Assembly (NCBI RefSeq): GCF_051020975.1
Contig: NC_135038.1
Span: 7,190,001-7,254,000 of the forward strand
DNA: 64,000 nt
From: Osmia lignaria lignaria
Taxonomy: Eukaryota; Arthropoda; Insecta; Hymenoptera; Megachilidae
Direction: 5' to 3'
Positions 24,201 to 37,255 of the stretch are shown piece after piece. The notes below the pieces were generated by a model. That model was given only the letters and a program-made list of their open reading frames with translations. It was not told the DNA's origin and made no database searches. The position numbers and the translations under genes are program-made. The first letter of the stretch is position 1. Every line of letters begins with the position of its first letter.

Positions 24201-26035
24201 TTCTTAAAGAAACTCTTTAAGATTCATTTCTTTGGTTCGGTAATAAAATTGTCTTTTTCTTATAACAAATTTTTATAGAGCAAATTACCTCTTATGTATA
24301 TATTTTTCTTCATTTTTCTAAAGTATTATTCTTCTAAAAATTTCTATTATTTTTTTAAAGTTAAAGATATCTACAGTGATATTACTTTTTTATTTTTCTT
24401 CTAGGACAGAGAAGAGCTTTCGAGACTGCATCGATATTGAAATTAATTTTTGCAAATTCAATCTTCAGCTTGGATAAATATTTGAAGAACATTAAATTTT
24501 AATTTTATTTTTGCTGTATCTAATTTTATGTAACTGAGGAATGAAAATACATATCGATTTGGAAAATATATTCCTGGTGTGTTTATTCTAATATTAATCA
24601 CAATTTTTATAAAAGTGCATAAAAATGCATTCGTTGCATTCGAAGATATTGCCCGATACTAGATGCATAAACAAACAGTTGAAATACTAAAAGGAGCTGA
24701 AAAGCTGTTGGTTCGAACTCTGCGTTTCGTACACTCTCAATTCAGAAATCTTGTTTCGAATTTTCCTTCTTTCTCAATTTCAAATGAAATTTGTACCAGC
24801 TCCAGGATTCAACCCTCGATCCCTCTATTCGAGGCCACGACACTTGTCACCGATAGGAAAATCAAGTTTCAACTTTTTATCAAGATAGAGGAATATATTT
24901 CGCAACGAAGGTGAACGAAAAGAATAATGGTACCGAATAGAAATGAATATGGCATTCACGTAGAACACACAACTTTCTTTCGTCTCGGCATTTGATTCGA
25001 AAGATTCTGAAAGTCTGGTTGACGTTACCCTGAATCAAACGACTTCCTCTCGTCGATAGTTACCAAGTTTTTAAGAAGACTTAAAAGGAACTTCCTCCTT
25101 TCTTTTTATTTTATCCTGTACCGACAAGGAGTGCCCGTTTAAAAGTTTTCCAACTTTGATATCGTCCAACAATTAATGTTTGGAGAAATATAAAAGTTTG
25201 ATTGCAAATGTTAAGAACTTGTTCTTGTAAGAATTTTAGGATAAATCCTAAGATTTTATATAAATTAATATATATTTACAATATTTTTTACTTTCTCATC
25301 GATTTTATATTCAATATTTCTAGAAAACATTCCTATATCGATAGTTCTAAAAATTATTCCTACATTTATGATTATTTTGTAAGTAAGGCACGTTCGTAGC
25401 AAAGTTGTGGACGTTAATGACTCCTATCATTAGGGTTGGCATGATGCCTGTTATCAGGGTCCAACAGGTTATCATGACACCTAAGAGATTCATGGCAATT
25501 ATCGTACTAGTTACTCCTGTAATTGTGCCTGACATTTTGTACACTTATACTACTTACTGAGGATAAAACTTCTACTGAAAGTTCCTCAGGTTCTACTGAA
25601 CTTTACAGTTTTATCATCTACTCTTATCAGTTATGAAAGCTCTTCTACATTGTTTATATACATTAAAAATATACAAAAGAATTATTAAAATTAATTGTAT
25701 AATTGTTAAAAATAAAATGTATTGTCAATATAGTGTTACATGGATTTAAATTAATTATAATACTATTAGAAAGTTTATATAAAAATTTTGTTCTACCAAT
25801 TGTATTCTTTTATTTTAATTTTACTATAAAATTTTTCTAATAAAATAATTAACCAATATTAATTATATTTTGACTATTTCTTTTAATGTCAACGATGCTC
25901 TGTATTAAATAAAACAGTAATAAATTACAGACAAATTAATAATAATTTAATAAACAACAAAATTATTTAAAAATTATTATTGTGTTAAACAGTAAAACAC
26001 ATATTATCAGCGAGGAAAATGAATTTTCCTGAATT
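24201..26035. other. AT-rich non-coding stretch
   Basis: No gene is recognised. A 65-codon minus frame at 25,347-25,544 encodes a strikingly hydrophobic stretch but lacks any other support. The GGTTCGAACTC word near 24,709 is not part of a tRNA. Confidence 0.4.
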
Positions 26036-26039
26036 CTTT

Positions 26040-26335
26040 GGTATAGCAAAGAAAAACAGAGCCCAGACTCGTCCCCGATTAAATACCAAGGGTAACATTT
26101 AGGGGTTGTTACCCCGACGCTGCGTCTTTACGCTTCTCCCCCATTCTCTCGCGGCTGGTGATATTTCGTAAGGGCGAGGGTCCAACGAAACACAGTTAAC
26201 CTAGCGGAAGATATTAGGTTCGCCCTGAAATTAGACCGCTCGTGGCTGCCAAGGGCGAGGAGAGTGCAGCCCCTACAAAAAAAAGAAAATCGAAATAGAA
26301 TCAACCACCCGGTGAATGGGATCGTTGAACGTTGC
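26040..26335. other. GC-richer patch
   Basis: It contains AGGGCGAGG twice (26,172 and 26,249) and CCCCGACGCTGCGTC. No supported reading frame is present. Its role is unknown; a regulatory element or untranslated exon is possible. Confidence 0.25.
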
Positions 26336-27821
26336 GCGTGGAAACATTAGGGTGTTTCATTTTGGTAATATCACGTCGACTTGCTATAATTTCTTTCAAG
26401 ATTACGTACATTTATATCTAAAAGCAGTTCTGTACATAATTAAAGGAGTAATTATTAGTCCGAAACCGAACAACTATTCTCACTTGGTTCCAATTATAAT
26501 CGCGCTCTAGTTGCGATTCTAATTACTATTAGGATTACCTTTCTGGTGTTTCTCTTTTTCTAACCCTTAAGATAATGTAATTAGTTGAAGTAAGTTCAAA
26601 ATTAATGGCAAATGAAATCTGTTTTTTTCTTTCAATAAAATCAAAGCGAAGATTATTATTTTCAAATTTTATTAGACTTTCTTTTCAAAATTACCAAAAT
26701 TATACCTCAGAGGATTTAAAAAATTATTAAGTCGAATGTCGTCTTATTTCTATTGAAAATTATAATTTCATGAATTTCAAAAGATGTGACAGTTCCGAAT
26801 TTATTTATTTCTATTTATCCTATCGTTTACTAATAATTTTGCAACGTACATTATTAAGTCTCTCATTAAATAGCAAGATCCATTAATTCCAGTAGAGTGC
26901 GAAGAAACTCCTATTTCTCGTAAATCTGTACAAGAGAGATACAGGGGTTTGTTGTTCAATATTTATGAACACTGGGGAGTATCTGTTGCTTTATTACCTT
27001 CGCATCGTTCAATAATTCGCACCGCTAATCAAAGCGAGCAACCGCACGAAATATCAGACGGAAACGCCTTGCCAGTCGACGGGGATGAAATTTCGTGTAA
27101 CATCATTCGTAAAGATCCCGAATCAGGCAATTTTCGAAACGAACCAACCGGCTGTAACGTAATAGAAAGTTCCGCAATTAGAGCTTCTAATTAAAAGGTT
27201 TTCGCAACGATGGGCTTGGAAGGGTTTGGTTAAGAGGTTCCGGCGTTGCTTTCGTCAGCGAACGAAGAAAAAATACCAGAAAATTTCTGCGTTTCATTGT
27301 GAACAACATTTCGCTTTTCTTTCTGTATTGTTATGTACATGATTTTGTTGAGTTTTATCGGTGGTCGTACCTGTAACTTCATTTCATTTCGGGCTCGGCC
27401 TTCTCGCGGTTCGCTGATTCGATTGAAACGTGTTTTTCAAACTGAATGATCGATAGCTTTCTTTTTTTTCTCATTCCTTCGACTTTGCTGAATTTGATTG
27501 TTCTCGGTAAGTGGAAAATCGTTGTTCCTTTTCTGACCAGGATTATTTATTGTTTGTTTGGAGGAAGTTGAGCGAGTTGAGCGAATTGTTTATCCAAGTG
27601 TAATTGAGTTTTCTGTTTTCGGCTGAGAAATGGTATTTGTGGAAGCTTTCCCTTGCCGAGTCGTTGGAATATAATATTGTATGTATAATTTAGTGAGTTG
27701 CAAAAGTGTAAGACTGATATTTTATTTATGCTCAATGAGTATACTTAATTGGGTCAATAATTATAAATATAAGATGCTGAGCATTTATAATTTAATCGTA
27801 TAATTTTTAATTGATGTACCA
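26336..27821. other. Non-coding stretch
   Basis: AT-rich with a CpG-richer part at 26,990-27,260. The 81-codon plus frame at 26,949-27,194 starts with TTG and has no recognised domain. Confidence 0.35.
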
Positions 27822-28140
27822 TAGTGCCATTTTTGGTGTCAGACTTCATACTTCGTAATTTTCCACCAACTATTTTGTATCAGGAATATAAACAAAAACG
27901 TTATATAATCATTTTCAGGAAACTTTAAACTTTAAAGTGCCATTTCGCAACACTTTTATGTCATGAAATCATTTTAAACTTTTTACATTTCACAGTAGTA
28001 CAACACTGTTCGTTGCAATCCACAACCACTCATCTTGTATTAAGAATATTAATAAAAAATGTATATAGCCATTTTCAGGAATGTTTAACCTTTAAATTGA
28101 TATATTATAAGTGCCATTTTGCAATACTTTTACAATCTAA
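27822..28140 (+). repeat. Degenerate tandem duplication (AGTGCCATTT / ATTTTCAGGAA)
   Basis: ATTTTCAGGAA followed by TTTAA-CTTTAAA-T, AGTGCCATTT-GCAA and ACTTTTA occurs at 27,911 and again at 28,071. An additional AGTGCCATTTTTGG lies at 27,823. The spacing is about 160 bp with many indels. Confidence 0.65.
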
Positions 28141-31100
28141 TTTACAATTAGATTTAACAATCTAATATGTCAAACAAAATCTTGTTATTCCTCTCTCTAA
28201 CGCCATTTTCCATTCTGATCACCAGGTTGTGTTAAGTAAATATCATTTAACTAATTAGTCAAATAATGGTCAAAATGGAGATTCGTACGATGAAAGAAAA
28301 TCGCTACGTCATTGGATTGTGGTTTGGTTTGTTAAGGAACGGTAAACTTTGTGCCCCATTTATGAACATCACTGTACAAATAGAATCGATGACTATGCGA
28401 CAGTTGGATGGCAACGAATAGTTCCGAGGCGTTGAAACACACGTGCAGGCGTTAATGACTCTTCCCTGCATCCGGTGCCGTTCTGCAAACACATTTGCAC
28501 TATGATCGAGTCATGTTGGCTTCGAGGGTAAACATCGCCGAAACAGTTCATATGTACATGCGATTATTTTTGACCCGGATTCGAGAGTTACCTTAGGAAA
28601 CAGAATTCCCTTTAGAAATCAGTGAAATGCATCTAACAAATTTTCTAAATAAAAAGAATTCATTTAATTTTTAAATATAAATTTCTATTTCTAAAATTAG
28701 TATACAAATTATTTGAAATGGAAAATTTTTCAAATAGAATTTTCACGCTAAATTATCAACCATCTAAATAATAAAAAGTAAGATAAAGTGAGGTATTCAA
28801 GGAATGAAAAATGTATGAAATCTAAAAGCCTGAAAAATCTAATGACAACCCCATCGTCGAGCCGCAATCACGTAGCTAAAAAAGCGCACTCAAACGTTTC
28901 AAAAGCTTCTTCCACACCTACACCATAACGATTCTCCGCTCCGAAAAAAAAGCCGGGCGACAAAAAGAAACAGAAAAAGCAAGAAATAAAAGAAAAAAAA
29001 AAAAAGGAGAGAGGAAAAGTTTCAACCTCCAGCTTGTAGAAAATGCATGGACCATTCCTCTTCTAAGAGGCTACGCCTGTAGAGCTGCAACACTCGGAAC
29101 TACAAAGCCATCCTGGTCGCTTCTCTTGGTCGCCACGTCGCGAGATTCCATTTCGAGGAACTAATGGCTGACGTTGAAAGGGAAAAAGTGGGTACAGGGG
29201 ACAAGGAGCAAGAGGGTGAGAGCCAGGGGAGAGAAGGTTGGAACGTGGACCACCCTCCTTGCAGTTTTATTACGGTCGCGGACCCACATTAACGCACACC
29301 CGGCTATCATTACGCGTTTCAGATCCTCCACGCCACGGCATTCGTTCTGCAACGAGTTTGCCGCACCAACGTAGAAAAGATACAATAAAGCTGACTGTTA
29401 AAGGAAGAGATAGTCTCATTGGTACGAAAGTCTTATTTCTTTTCACTCGTTTCCTTGTCGCTCTCGGTGATAATATGGACCTGACACGTGCTAGAAAATT
29501 GAAGATCTTCCTTTCGCGTTGGTCTTTATATAAATTACATTTGGAAAGAAATTATTTCTAATTTAATTAGACATCAGAATTCATTATTAGGTATTGTTTA
29601 ATTCTTTGGATTCGGGTATATGTAATTTTAATAGGACTTGTCATTATTCTTAATTGAGTTAGGAAAATTATTGTTAAATTGATAAGATTAGAAATTTATT
29701 AGAATTTGTTTAAATTTGGTGGTGAGCAATTCTAATAAAAATGACTACAATTTTTAATTAAGTTAGAGAAATTATTTCTTGATTAGTAAGATTTGAAATT
29801 TATTATACTTTATACTTGAGTGTAATTACCGCGGTTCTAATATTTTTCTAACGAACAAAATTTCAAAAGAATTTCCTGTAAATGAAAAAAAGTTGATAAG
29901 TTTAAAGAGAAAAGAAATCAATCCAAAGTGGTCGTATACTGAAACTCGTCAGTTGCAATAGCAACGGGATGATTCGACCCTTGTCAAAGTTAATTCAAGA
30001 GTGGAGTTTTGGTGAAGTTTCGTCGAGCGAAATTAACGTGTCCCGACGTGGTATCATTTCGTGGCCCGTCCTGTGTAATTTCGTCGCTATGCTTTTACGT
30101 CTTTCGAATCCCGACGCCGTAAACATGACCGTCTAGAGAGCGGCAAGAGTTCTTTTACGATAGTCAGAATAATGACCGACACGGATTTCGCATCTTCACT
30201 ATTTCCGACAGCAATTGCACCAACGTTCGATTTAAATTTGCTTCTTTGTAGCATCCCTCTCGTTAACCCTTTGCGGTGTAGTACTTCAATGTAGATCGTA
30301 TAATTATGCTTTCTTCTAGAATTCGAATTTTTTGGTACTATTGGGATTTTAGATAGCAATTTATAGTTTTATAAATTAATATCACTGCAATATATTCACT
30401 AATAAAATATTTCACTGGGGATTATATAATTGCATATTTCTTTTTATAATTATTTAGTGTTTGTACGACTTCAGTTAGCAATTTATAGTATCACAAATTA
30501 ACTTTTTTAATAAAATTTTAATTTATTATTTTGTTTTCTATTTAAATCCTTTAATTAAATTTTTTTCAATATAGATTAAACATTTTCTTATATGAAATTA
30601 GAATCATTTAAATCTTATGGAATTTTGAATATTAAATTTTAATAAAATTTTAATGAATTTTGAAATTCATTTCTGTACATTGTTGTACCTATAATACATA
30701 TTTGTAGAATAGTTTTTTTTTGTGCAAAATCTCAGTTGATAATTTATAATTATCAGAGAGTATCGTTTCATAATATCCGTTAAACATTAATGGTATTATT
30801 GGAGAACTGTGAAAGGATATTACACACGTAGAAAGGGAAACATCGTATGCGGGAGTACACATAATCATAAGCATAGTAATCATGAGTAGGCATTAGAGTC
30901 GACTGGTATGATAGGCTTTCAAGATTAATACAATGCGCCTAGGTGGGTACTGGGTATGATCTTCAAATTGAATCGGAATATCTCAACCTATCCGTTCGAG
31001 ATCATGGTTATTGGAACACCATAACCACCTGGTTAACTTGCAAACAACCTGTGGATAAATTTCCTTTCTCGTCAAAGCGAATCTGCATATTATCATTCTA

Positions 31101-31400
31101 TATTTAATTAAAATTGATGATATTATTAATACCCAAAGCATTTTTATAATAATTCAAGAATATTTTGATATAATTATTTATAATAATAGTCCTGTAACAA
31201 TATTTGATAGCTGAATAAATATAAATAATATTTGTAATTATAATTAATGTATTACTGAAACTAAATAATTTGTATATAATTTGTACCAAATGAATATTAA
31301 AATACCAATAGAGATGTTAACAAATCAAATTACATAATTAATATTATTGCAATGAAAATATTTGTTTAATTAATTGAATAACAATTTCATATTTAATATC
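28141..31400. other. Non-coding stretch with CpG patches
   Basis: CpG-richer patches occur at 28,300-28,600, 28,850-29,420 and 29,930-30,300, separated by AT-rich DNA. A poly(A) run is at 28,990-29,005. The overlapping frames at 29,161-29,561 on both strands have no domain. I found no gene. Confidence 0.4.
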
Positions 31401-31432
31401 GTTTCTTGTTTCTCTTCTGTTACAGGTAGGTC
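31401..31432 (+). promoter_or_regulatory. Candidate recursive splice (ratchet) site
   Basis: GTTTCTTGTTTCTCTTCTGT then TACAG (AG at 31,424-31,425) is joined directly to GTAGGT. This is an excellent polypyrimidine tract and 3' splice site fused to a usable 5' splice site. Together with the site at 4,938 it is consistent with stepwise removal of a very long plus-strand intron. It could instead be a simple 3' splice site for the downstream open frame. Confidence 0.35.
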
Positions 31433-31609
31433 GGATGACTCGTTCAACAAACTAATGAATTCTGATTGCGATTGGAGGAAGTTTTACGAAAGTAAGTGGT
31501 ATGAAAACAGAAATACGGAGTTCTTTCAACGCTTGTCGAACAAATGGTGTCACGAGCATTACATTTCACCCTGCAAGTTTGAGGCGAAAAGTTTTCCAAG
31601 AAGTAATTG
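31426..31609 (+). CDS. Possible terminal exon, unrecognised
   Basis: Directly after the strong splice acceptor a frame stays open for about 60 codons to TGA at 31,607-31,609. It is rich in aromatic and charged residues (two short W-x2-F-Y and W-Y clusters, three cysteines late). An AATAAA lies at about 31,728. Acceptor, stop and polyadenylation signal in series would fit a last exon. However, the first bases GTAGGT also read as a donor, and no upstream coding exon was found. The function is unknown. Confidence 0.22.
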
Positions 31610-33619
31610 ATCGGAGAACAGACGAACAAAGAAACTGCTGTGCACTTTCCCGATAGTATTTAAACTTTCTGACCCCTTTGTATTCTTACATTCGATTCCG
31701 CATCTTTGCGAGTTACACTTATGTTATAATAAAAATTATACTTTCACTTCGATGAGATTGTAAAAGACTTTTACCAAAATTTGGAATATTAATAAATCGA
31801 AATTTTCATAAATAGAGAACTGTGTTACTATTGAAAATATTCTTTTAATTAATATATTTTTACATCAGAAGCATAGAAGTTGAAATTTTCAAATGGAAAT
31901 GATTATGTTTGTAATAATAATGAATGTATTAAAAATCGAAGTTAATGAGTTCATTGAGTCGTATAAAAATGAGAATAGATCCCTTAAATTTTAGTTTAAT
32001 GTAGAAGACATTTAAAGTACTCTAAAATAATGAGATACAAAAAAAGAATGAAATGTGCTGATAGAAAGATGTTTAATAAAGGTAAGGTAATAGACTGTTT
32101 CATTTAATTATGCCTTCCATTAAAAGCGCATTTTCTGAGTTTATAAAAGTGCTACCTAAGCTGGATAAAGAGAAACAATGGCAAGCAATTATACAGGCAA
32201 ACGTTTAAGTATATGGATATAAAAACAGTCTCTATTCTTTAAATTTATTCCAATGAACAAAGAAATAATAATTTGTTTATTAACTCTTTAATATTTTAAG
32301 CTCTTAATATAAAAATATTTGATAATTTAGATCACAAAATGAAAGTATGAACTAATTGTAAATTCAAGAACTATTTCAACAGAAATTTATAGATATTTTT
32401 TTAGAAATTAATTCTGAAAAATATTGAAGATCAAAACTGAACAATTGTAACAAAACAAACTATTCTTCACGTCAAAATTTCAATTTGGAACAATCACATT
32501 CATTGTGCTTATGAATCTGTCGTTGCCACAGAAACGACCACGAATTCCGGATACAATTTCGAGCAAAGGACTCTGACCGCCCTTTGTACATCCCCACGAA
32601 GCATTGTCAGTGACAAAAAACAGCTGAGGTGAACTGTCGTTGACAAGGATATATTCGTATTATTGTTCGACAGCCAACGGCTATTCCTAAAGGAAAACTC
32701 TGTCTCAGCTTGGACGAGTTCCCGATGTGCCCTGTTTCATGGTACAAAGAGACTTCCGGTGATTGATGGCTGAAGGGTGTTTGCGCGAACGTGGCAAAGA
32801 ATTGGGAATCGTGAATTTTTCCCGAAATTGTGAAAATGGAACCATGTATTTATAGATAAAATACCTGTATAAGAGAACAATACTGGACTACATTTTGGAA
32901 TTCATTTTATGAATTTAATTAACATCCTTGTTGTTTCATTTCGACAAAAAACCGGTCGAGTAAAATAATGGAAAAGGAATTGTTAAATTTTGTGTATGAA
33001 AAGCTGAAAATAATACATATGGTGCTGGCTGGTGATTCTACAAGTAGTACAAGTCACTCATTAGGCAGAAACATTTCAATGTTTGCTTGATGAATTGAAG
33101 AAGAAAGTATTTTTATATTAGAAAATAAATTTTTATATCAATAATCTCTTTGCACTGTGAAATTTAACTTCAGCCTAAAAATTCTTCTCCTAAAATTACC
33201 ACTTTTTTAGATTAATGAAAGGAATTAATTACTAGGCATAAAAGTTAAGTTTGCATCTGAAGATGATGAGACAATTGAATAAAAATTCCTTTGTATTTTC
33301 GAATCTAAAAGAATCGATAACCCGGTGTCGTTCGTTAACAAAGTACAGTGACGCGGTTGGTTTTGTCGTGGAACAATAAAGCCTGTGTTTCGCGGGACGA
33401 TTCAAAGGAGAAAGGAAAAAAGAGTGGCGTTTAGACGGGTAGTTTGCATTGCACATGGTGAAAAACAGCCTCTGCGAGCCTTGTCGATTCTGTCCGCATC
33501 AGGCTCGGTCGTTGGACTTTTCCTCTCTTATTTGACTCCGCGCGCTTGTTAACCCCTTTACAAGCGACTGATGTTTCGCGTTGATCGTTGCCGGAAACCA
33601 GGCTGACTAGTGTCGGGAA
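31610..33619. other. Non-coding stretch
   Basis: AT-rich, with CpG-richer patches at 32,510-32,830 and 33,290-33,610. No gene or repeat is recognised. Confidence 0.4.
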
Positions 33620-33856
33620 ATGGAAGCGGAGAAATTGAAGGAAGTCGCTTCGAAACTGATGGAATTCGTTTTACGGTTTTCTGAATTGTTCGGCTTGGGA
33701 GATTGCCCCTTTGATCTAACCTTTGACGAATTAAAGAAGACAAACCCAGGGGCGATCTACTCGAGAGAAGAATTAACAAAATCCGGGACGAAATTGCTAT
33801 TGATACCCTGTTTTAAAAAAAGGGTTAGAAGTTTTAGATTTTCAACTTCTGAATAA
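33620..33856 (+). CDS. Hypothetical 78-aa frame, unrecognised
   Basis: ATG at 33,620 follows a GC-richer patch and opens a 78-codon frame. The first half is amphipathic and helical-looking (alternating E/K and L/F/V). The last 15 codons are in AT-rich DNA, and the frame may simply read through a broken exon end. No splice donor is obvious and no family is recognised. Confidence 0.18.
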   Translation: MEAEKLKEVASKLMEFVLRFSELFGLGDCPFDLTFDELKKTNPGAIYSREELTKSGTKLLLIPCFKKRVRSFRFSTSE

Positions 33857-33894
33857 CTAAAATTTCCTATTTTTGAAGAAACAATAATACAATG

Positions 33895-34205
33895 AATTTC
33901 GATATTTTTGAAATTTCATTTGCAAAATATATTTCAGCTTAGAATAATAAATTTAGAAAATCTAAATTCAAAATGAAAATATAATAAATTTCGACAGCTT
34001 AGAAATTTAATTTGCAAAATGTATTTCATTTGCTATGCTATGCAAGTAGCGGTTAGAATAATAAAATTAAACAAATTAAAATGTAGAATGTAAATATAAT
34101 AAATTTCGACACCTTGGAAATTTAATCTGCAAAATGTATTCCATTTGCTATGCTATGGAAGAGCTTAGAATAATACGATTATACGAATTAAAATGCAAAT
34201 ATTGA
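33895..34205 (+). repeat. Three-copy tandem repeat, 91-115 bp units
   Basis: Copies begin at 33,895, 33,986 and 34,101 with (G/A)AATTTCGA. They share GAAATTT-AT-TGCAAAAT-TATT, TTAGAATAATA and a closing AAATATAAT. Copies 2 and 3 additionally share CATTTGCTATGCTATG, absent from copy 1, so 2 and 3 are the more recent pair. Confidence 0.85.
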
Positions 34206-36118
34206 AGACTCCTATAAGAACCTCATCAATTTGAGGTATACAAGGTACAGGCAAATAGTGACGAGACTTACGTAAAGTCCAGAACCGCAATACGGACTCA
34301 TCGAGCGTATCCCTTTATCCAGATAATCCCTCTCGCAGCATCTGCACCGCACCGCATTAACGGGTGTCCCATAAATTGCAACACTCTTACGCGCCGGTTC
34401 ATTCGTTTAACCCTTTCGTTTCGAAAAGCCATTATAATGATTGCGAAACTTATCAACAAAAGGGTATCAACACTATAATGTACTGTACACAAACCACAAC
34501 CTACTATTACCCTGTTATCCAATGGAAACGCTATTTCATTTCTAACTGAATATCATCAGATTTTCAATTTTAATATTCTTTATAAATGTTGAAAATTTTC
34601 AATTTCACTTGAAATAATTTTCTAAGATAGAAAAATATCTCTTATATATTTGAATGGTGCAACGAAGAAGGGTCAAGGAGATAAATTTGTAATCGTGCAA
34701 TTGGAACAGCTGGAATGCTTGATGAAAACGAAACAACAAGCCGATCAAGAGAGGAATTGCGATCGAGATTCGGGGATTGCGGAAGGGAAATCGAGTTCGG
34801 TGTGTGCGAAGTAAGCGCTTTAGGAAGTGGCCGTCGTTGTACCGCGCTGGACCGGACATGCACTCGATGTCGGTGCATCTATTGCAGCCCTGTTCGAGCA
34901 CGACGAACGTGCGAACATTCGTGTCAAAACGACACCCAACCCGCCCCCACCATGTGCCCCCTGAGAACGGTCGAGTACGTGCTTACAACGGGTCACCGGG
35001 AAATTATCGATAATTACTGGTAATCGAAGTGATGAAACGTCCATCGCAGATGGTATCGGTATCGTCGATCACACCGGAATAGCCTTATCTGTTTTTAATC
35101 ATTCTGACGGCCGTTGAATGAACATTGGACTTTCAACACGCTATTTAACGTGTACCATTTTACTCTTTCGTGCTTGATTATACTTTTTCAGTAGATGAAT
35201 ATACAGATTGTGATAAAAATGATTGAACCATTCTGCAATTTAATATATTGAGTGCTTTGATTTATAAATAAATTACCTTCAAATTGGGACGCTTATTTTT
35301 TACTTTATAAAAGAAACAGATCTTATAAGTAGGTACGTGTTGAAATTCACAATGTTCTTTTCAATAAAAATCATCAGTTTTATTTGAAAATTAAATTTCA
35401 AATCTAGTTCTCGCAGAGCACTTTCGACGCGATTCTTAATTCATGCTGTTAACGAACAATATAGCTAATTCCCTGCTGCACTCTTTTCTCCATCTTCAAT
35501 AACTTGTACAAACTTCTGGTCGGAAACAGAATCAAGCGGAATCCTCGTTCGCTGACGCAGACTGAGTTCATTAGGAATTTAAACCGGCTTCCCTCTGGTT
35601 GTGCCGAAAATTAGCCCGTTTCCTTCAACTTAAAACTGCTGCCCCGTGAAAGTCCTCGAGACGAAGCTAATCGGATTTGCCGTGCCGTTTCGAACGGTCC
35701 ACGCAGCCTCGCAATATTTCATCGATTTATCGGAAAGCTTTCAACCACTCGACGACAATTAGAGAAATTCAAAGAGGCTGTTTCTTTTGCGTGAAATCAG
35801 ATCGATCGGCGGTGCGATGAGATTACAATCCTTTCGCCCGTAGATCCTCGTGACGAGCGCGAAACGTTCCCCGATGGAATAAACGTTTGAAGGGTGGTTT
35901 AACTCGTTTCACCCGGTAACATCGTCTCGGAATCGCGTGAACGTTATTGGCGCCATAATCGAGTTCGAATCGACGCCGGGATGGATCTTGAACGCGATCC
36001 ATTTACATAATTCCTCGCTAGAGATTTTTCAACGTTTACCGCGTCAATTGGATACAGTTGAATGTCTATAATTCCGAATGAATTCGAGAGAATCTGATTT
36101 CCTTTTGATTTCTATTGG
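34206..36118. other. Non-coding; CpG-rich blocks at 34,680-35,100 and 35,400-36,060
   Basis: Both blocks are clearly richer in CG than the flanks. The first carries overlapping plus and minus frames (for example plus 34,715-35,023 with clustered cysteines and arginines) with no agreed reading. The second has no frame above 60 codons. I treat both as candidate conserved non-coding or promoter-like DNA. Confidence 0.35.
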
Positions 36119-36420
36119 AAATTGACATCAAGTATTAGTGTTGCTAAAGTTATTTCTAATTTTTATTTCATAACATAGAAATAATGCAAAATAGCATTAA
36201 ATAACTACTTTCCTTGAAAAATAATATATTCATTCTATTTCCATGATTTTCCATCAAATTTTGTTTTAGAAGATTTTACAACTCAATTTAGAAATGTAGA
36301 AAGTGATTTCTAATTCTGATTTTATAATATAAAAATAATGCAAAATAACATTAAATAACTTTCCTAGAAAAATAATATATTCATTTTATTCTCATGATTT
36401 TCCATAAAATTTTGTTTTAG
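36119..36420 (+). repeat. Tandem duplication, two copies of about 151 bp
   Basis: Copies end with ATTTTGTTTTAG at 36,269 and 36,420. They share TTATTTCTAATTTT or equivalent, ATAATGCAAAATA, CATTAAATAACT, TTCCT-GAAAAATAATATATTCATT and CATGATTTTCCAT. They differ by scattered substitutions. Confidence 0.85.
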
Positions 36421-37255
36421 TGAATTTAAAAAATTAAAAATAAAGTATTAATGATTATATTATTTGTCGGATGAACGATTATTTTGTTTTGAAAGTTTCG
36501 ATCGTGAAAGGAGTTTCGTGTCAACCTCCGGTATTTTCGATCGCTTTTTTCACCGACAACGATCCCCGTCTTTCGCGTCTTTGTATGCAAGTTATATCGG
36601 AACATTCCGGAAGTTGGTCTGAACATGGACGCGGACAGGTTCCGGATATGTCTTCTTGCACTTTTTCCCCGAAACCAGCCTTTGATTGTCGGATCTTCTT
36701 GGCCGAATTTATCATACCGTGATCCTGCAAACGCTCTGGAGCTTTACCAGAGCATCCTTTCCTTCAGCATATTTCAAGAGAAATAAGAAAGATTTCCCTC
36801 GACATGCTGAGAAACTTTTCACTGGCAGAGTATGTAGTTTGAAAATTTTTCAGAAATTTTATAAATATTGTAAAATTTAATAAGCTTATTTTGAGTAAAT
36901 AAATAATGAAGTGATATTTTATCTAATTAGTAGAATCTAATATCTGTAGCTTCTTTAAAAATTGTTTGAAGAATTTTCAAACACATGAGCCCTCAAGAGC
37001 ATGCAAAGATTTCCGAAATTCTTCCTTTGATTCGTTGCAGAATAAAGGAAAATCGTGAGGAATTTAATTGAAATTCTCGAGAAGCAAAAAGCAATGTAAT
37101 AAATATTCGAGAAGTAAAATCATGTGCTATCTGGCACAATTCCATACCACGCGAATAAATTACAGAGAAAAAAGCAATACTGTGGATTACACACTTTATT
37201 AATGAACCACCTAATGTCTACGTGTGCACGAAACTACTAAATCAAAATCTGTGTT
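36421..37255. other. Non-coding stretch
   Basis: A CpG-richer patch spans 36,465-36,760, with overlapping frames on both strands and no domain. The rest is AT-rich. Confidence 0.35.

Noticed and set aside
24700..24730. GGTTCGAACTC, a tRNA B-box look-alike
   Set aside because: No A box, acceptor stem or anticodon arm can be built around it.
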